The notes under the pieces: generated by a model | Databases searched by the model: none | What the model was told of the DNA's origin: nothing | Seen by the model: only the letters and a program-made list of their open reading frames with translations | Source of the DNA: an uncultured Clostridia bacterium | GTDB taxonomy: Bacteria; Bacillota; Clostridia; TANB77; CAG-508 | Direction of reading: 5' to 3' | Assembly (NCBI GenBank): GCA_948745425.1 | Contig: CAPZDM010000006.1 | Span: 1-43,461 of the forward strand | DNA: 43,461 nucleotides | Made by a program: the position numbers and the translations under genes | Part shown: positions 41,306 to 43,461 of the stretch, piece after piece | How positions within the stretch are numbered: the stretch's first letter is position 1 | Layout: each line of letters opens with the position of its first letter

Positions 41306-42958
41306 CTAGAGAATTGCCTTTTTTAAACGATTTATTACACTGTCTTTTCCTAGTACTTGCATTATTTCATACATGTCTGGTGTGTTTGCCTTTCCTGTTA
41401 ATGATATTCTGATGACAGTTGATATATCCCCTACATGTCCTTTGAAGGCTTCTGGATTTGCTTTAAATTCTTTTACTTCTCTTGCATATCCAAATTCTTC
41501 TGCTAAGTCTTTCATTTTATTAAACCAAGTTTCTTTATCGTCTGATATATCAAAGTATTTTTCAATATAAGTGTTTACTATTTCTTTTATTTCTTCTTTA
41601 TCATTTATTTTTTGATATTCATATTCTATATCTTGGTTTAAATATCTTTCATCATACATATATTCTATGTTTTCTTTTATTGTAGACCATTTTGATATGT
41701 CTTTTCTTGGTTTTTCATTTCCACGTTCTATTCCTAATACTTTTAATGTGTATTCTTTGTCTTTTTCTAATAGTTCTTTTAAATCATCATCATACATATT
41801 TGCCCATGATAATGCTTTTTTATATACTGTTTTTGCATCATATTTTGATATTACTGTTTTTGATATGTCTAATAGTTTTACCATATCAAATAATGCTCCA
41901 CTTACACTCATTTTGTTTAATAACAATTCAAATTCATCTATTGAAGCATTTTTATTTTGTTTTCTCCATAATTCAAAGTTTGAGTTTGCTATATTTAATA
42001 AATATTCTTTTACTGCTTCTGATGGAATTCCCTCTTTTGCATAATATTCAACTGCTGCCTCTGGATCTTTTCTCTTACTTAGTTTTCTTTTTGCTCCATT
42101 TTCTTCCTTTAATATTGGTGCTATATGACAGTATTTTGGTGCTTTAAATCCTAAGACTTGAAATAATTGAACATGTACTGGTAATGATGATAACCACTCA
42201 TCTCCACGTATTACATGTGTTGTTCCCATAAGGTGATCATCAACTGCATGTGCGAAATGATATGTTGGTAGTCCATCTGATTTTATTATTACTATGTCTT
42301 GATTATTTTCTGGAAATGTTACATTTCCTTTTATTACATCTTTAAATTTTACTTTTCTTTCTGCATCTCCTGGAGATTTTAATCTTATTATATATTCTTC
42401 TCCATTTTTTATCTTTTCTGCTGCTTCTGTAATTGGAAGATTTCTATATTTAGCCCAAACTCCATAATATCCTGGTATAACTTTTGCTTCTTCTTGTTTT
42501 TTTCTCATTTCTTCTAGTTCTTCTGGTGTACAAAAACAAGGATATGCTAATCTATTTTCTATTAAATATTTTGCATAAGCTTGATATATGTCTTTTCTTT
42601 GACTTTGTTTATATGGACCATAGTTTCCAAAGGACTCTTCTTCATTTTCCATGCCTTCGTCTAGTGTTATATCAAATTTCTTTAATGCTTCTATAATTCC
42701 TGTTACACCATTTTCTACTTCTCTTTTTTGGTCTGTATCTTCAACTCTTAAGAAAAACACACCATTTGTTTGTGCTGTAACTTTTCTTGCTATTAATGCT
42801 GAGTATAACCCTCCTATATGTACAAATCCTGTTGGACTAGGAGCAAATCTAGTTACTATTGCTCCTTCTGGTAATTCCCTTGTAGGATATTTTTCTTCAT
42901 AATATGATATATCCTTTATTTCTGGAAATATTAAATTTGCTAAATCTTTATAATCCAT
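41306..42958 (-). CDS. gltX: Glutamyl-tRNA synthetase
   Basis: 550 aa. HIGH motif as FAPSPTGFVHIGGLYSALIARK at about 37-58, RVEDTD, and KMSKS-like KRKLSKRKDPEA, plus a long class I anticodon-binding C-terminus. It charges tRNA-Glu. Host gene, with no CGG codon in any position on the coding strand that I could find. Reads away from the prophage's right end. Confidence 0.96.
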   Translation of the reverse strand: MDYKDLANLIFPEIKDISYYEEKYPTRELPEGAIVTRFAPSPTGFVHIGGLYSALIARKVTAQTNGVFFLRVEDTDQKREVENGVTGIIEALKKFDITLDEGMENEEESFGNYGPYKQSQRKDIYQAYAKYLIENRLAYPCFCTPEELEEMRKKQEEAKVIPGYYGVWAKYRNLPITEAAEKIKNGEEYIIRLKSPGDAERKVKFKDVIKGNVTFPENNQDIVIIKSDGLPTYHFAHAVDDHLMGTTHVIRGDEWLSSLPVHVQLFQVLGFKAPKYCHIAPILKEENGAKRKLSKRKDPEAAVEYYAKEGIPSEAVKEYLLNIANSNFELWRKQNKNASIDEFELLLNKMSVSGALFDMVKLLDISKTVISKYDAKTVYKKALSWANMYDDDLKELLEKDKEYTLKVLGIERGNEKPRKDISKWSTIKENIEYMYDERYLNQDIEYEYQKINDKEEIKEIVNTYIEKYFDISDDKETWFNKMKDLAEEFGYAREVKEFKANPEAFKGHVGDISTVIRISLTGKANTPDMYEIMQVLGKDSVINRLKKAIL

Positions 42959-42976
42959 GCTAAATCAATCCTTTCT

Positions 42977-43033
42977 GGGCACAGCGATGTCACTCCTAAC
43001 GGGTATTCCCTCAAGCGATGCCCCTACAATTCA
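42977..43033. repeat. REP-like palindromic intergenic element
   Basis: GGGCA ... TGCCC arms enclose a GC-rich stretch with CGATG twice, ending ccctacaattc. Similar GTAGGGGC-type intergenic repeats are common in Clostridia. Between gltX and the upstream gene. Confidence 0.45.
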
Positions 43034-43059
43034 CCATATTTTAATAATCATTTTTTATC

Positions 43060-43227
43060 CTATGCATCAATAATTATCGGCAACACCATCGGATTCCTCT
43101 TATTCTTCTGATATAAATAATCTCTTATTTTATCTTTTACTGTAGATTTTATAGTTACCCATTCTTTTACATTATTATCTTCTAGGTTTTCTAATGTATT
43201 TCTTACAATTCTTTTTATTTCTTTCAT
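43060..43227 (-). CDS. Small RNase J C-terminal-like protein
   Basis: 55 aa from ATG 43227 (GGAGG 8 bases upstream). KEIKRIVRNTLENLEDNNVKEW ... VKDKIRDYLYQKNKRNPMVLPIIIDA resembles the C-terminal end of ribonuclease J (LYEKTKRRPMILPVIMEV). It is a short stand-alone gene, not joined to a nuclease domain here. Host gene; possible regulatory subunit or remnant. Confidence 0.7.
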   Translation of the reverse strand: MKEIKRIVRNTLENLEDNNVKEWVTIKSTVKDKIRDYLYQKNKRNPMVLPIIIDA

Positions 43228-43258
43228 TTTTATTACCTCCACTGTAATCTATGAAAGA

Positions 43259-43461
43259 CTACACTGGAGCTTCGCTAGAATAATAACCTATTTCTATTAA
43301 TTTTGCTTTGGCTTTTGGATAATATCTTTTCCATATAGTAGAAGAATCTAAATCATTTTTATAAGCTACATTATCAACTGCTTTAGTTGGATTTAAACCT
43401 TTAACTAATATATTATAAAATAATTCATATTCTATGCCTTGTAAGTCTTTTAACGTTTCTT
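43259..43461 (-). CDS. Partial host ORF, unknown
   Basis: About 67 codons to TAG 43259-43261; the start is beyond the window. Contains GIEYELFYNILVKGLNPTKAVDNVAYKND and TIWKRYYPKAKAKL. Looks helix-rich and possibly DNA-binding, but not recognised. Confidence 0.6.
   Translation of the reverse strand, partial: ETLKDLQGIEYELFYNILVKGLNPTKAVDNVAYKNDLDSSTIWKRYYPKAKAKLIEIGYYSSEAPV

Noticed and set aside
1..43461. CRISPR array or transposon
   Set aside because: No regularly spaced repeats and no transposase; the single HNH nuclease is a free-standing phage gene.

Overview
The window is most of an integrated temperate phage (prophage) in a very AT-rich low-GC Gram-positive bacterium. A spore-forming Clostridia-like host is most likely, judging from base composition, strong AGGAGG-type ribosome binding sites, a phage-borne SpoVS and a clostridial-style gltX. 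The right end of the prophage lies in the host gene truA near position 41160-41246, next to gltX. The left end is outside the window.

Layout, read leftward (most genes are on the minus strand). 38.2-41.0 kb, plus strand: CI-like repressor, a zinc-ribbon membrane protein, a small ORF and the tyrosine integrase. 38.1-36.0 kb: Cro-like protein, antirepressor and small early genes. 35.8-30.0 kb: recombination and replication (SbcC-like ATPase, SpoVS, RecT, MBL-fold hydrolase, DUF4373 replication protein). 30-22.4 kb: many small accessory genes, an HNH nuclease, a PAPS-reductase-like protein and a short MetK. 22.1-20.0 kb: a promoter driving an amidoligase/GGCT pair and a late regulator. 19.97 kb: a consensus late promoter followed by a terminator. 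19.8-1 kb: ParB-like protein, two DNA methyltransferases, terminase, portal, a MuF head protein with a toxin-like tail, CPCC protein, a structured non-coding stretch, scaffold, capsid, connectors, sheath, tube, tail chaperones, tape measure and XkdP/Q/R tail genes of the PBSX (Myoviridae-type) class.

The most striking observation is at codon level. Five otherwise well-conserved genes (xkdQ, a DNA methyltransferase, DUF1064, DUF4373 and an MBL hydrolase) are each broken by a frame change, and every break sits exactly on an in-frame CGG codon. Skipping one base there (reading C then GGN, or CGGN as a four-base glycine codon) restores the full-length conserved protein. The methyltransferase has two such CGGs four codons apart and needs both. 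By hand scan of both strands I found six in-frame CGG codons in recognised genes, all at these sites, against roughly 45-50 out-of-frame CGG triplets. This suggests that CGG is not an arginine codon here and acts as a +1 frameshift or quadruplet glycine signal. The prophage also interrupts truA, whose product modifies tRNA anticodon arms and affects frame maintenance, which suggests a possible but unproven link.

Other points of interest: a classic -1 slippery heptamer in the tail-assembly chaperone, a MuF polymorphic-toxin-like head protein with a possible partner, an unexplained structured RNA region of about 210 nt, a repressor lacking both autocleavage residues with four ATTG-N8-CAAT operators, and a late promoter with activator-like repeats.
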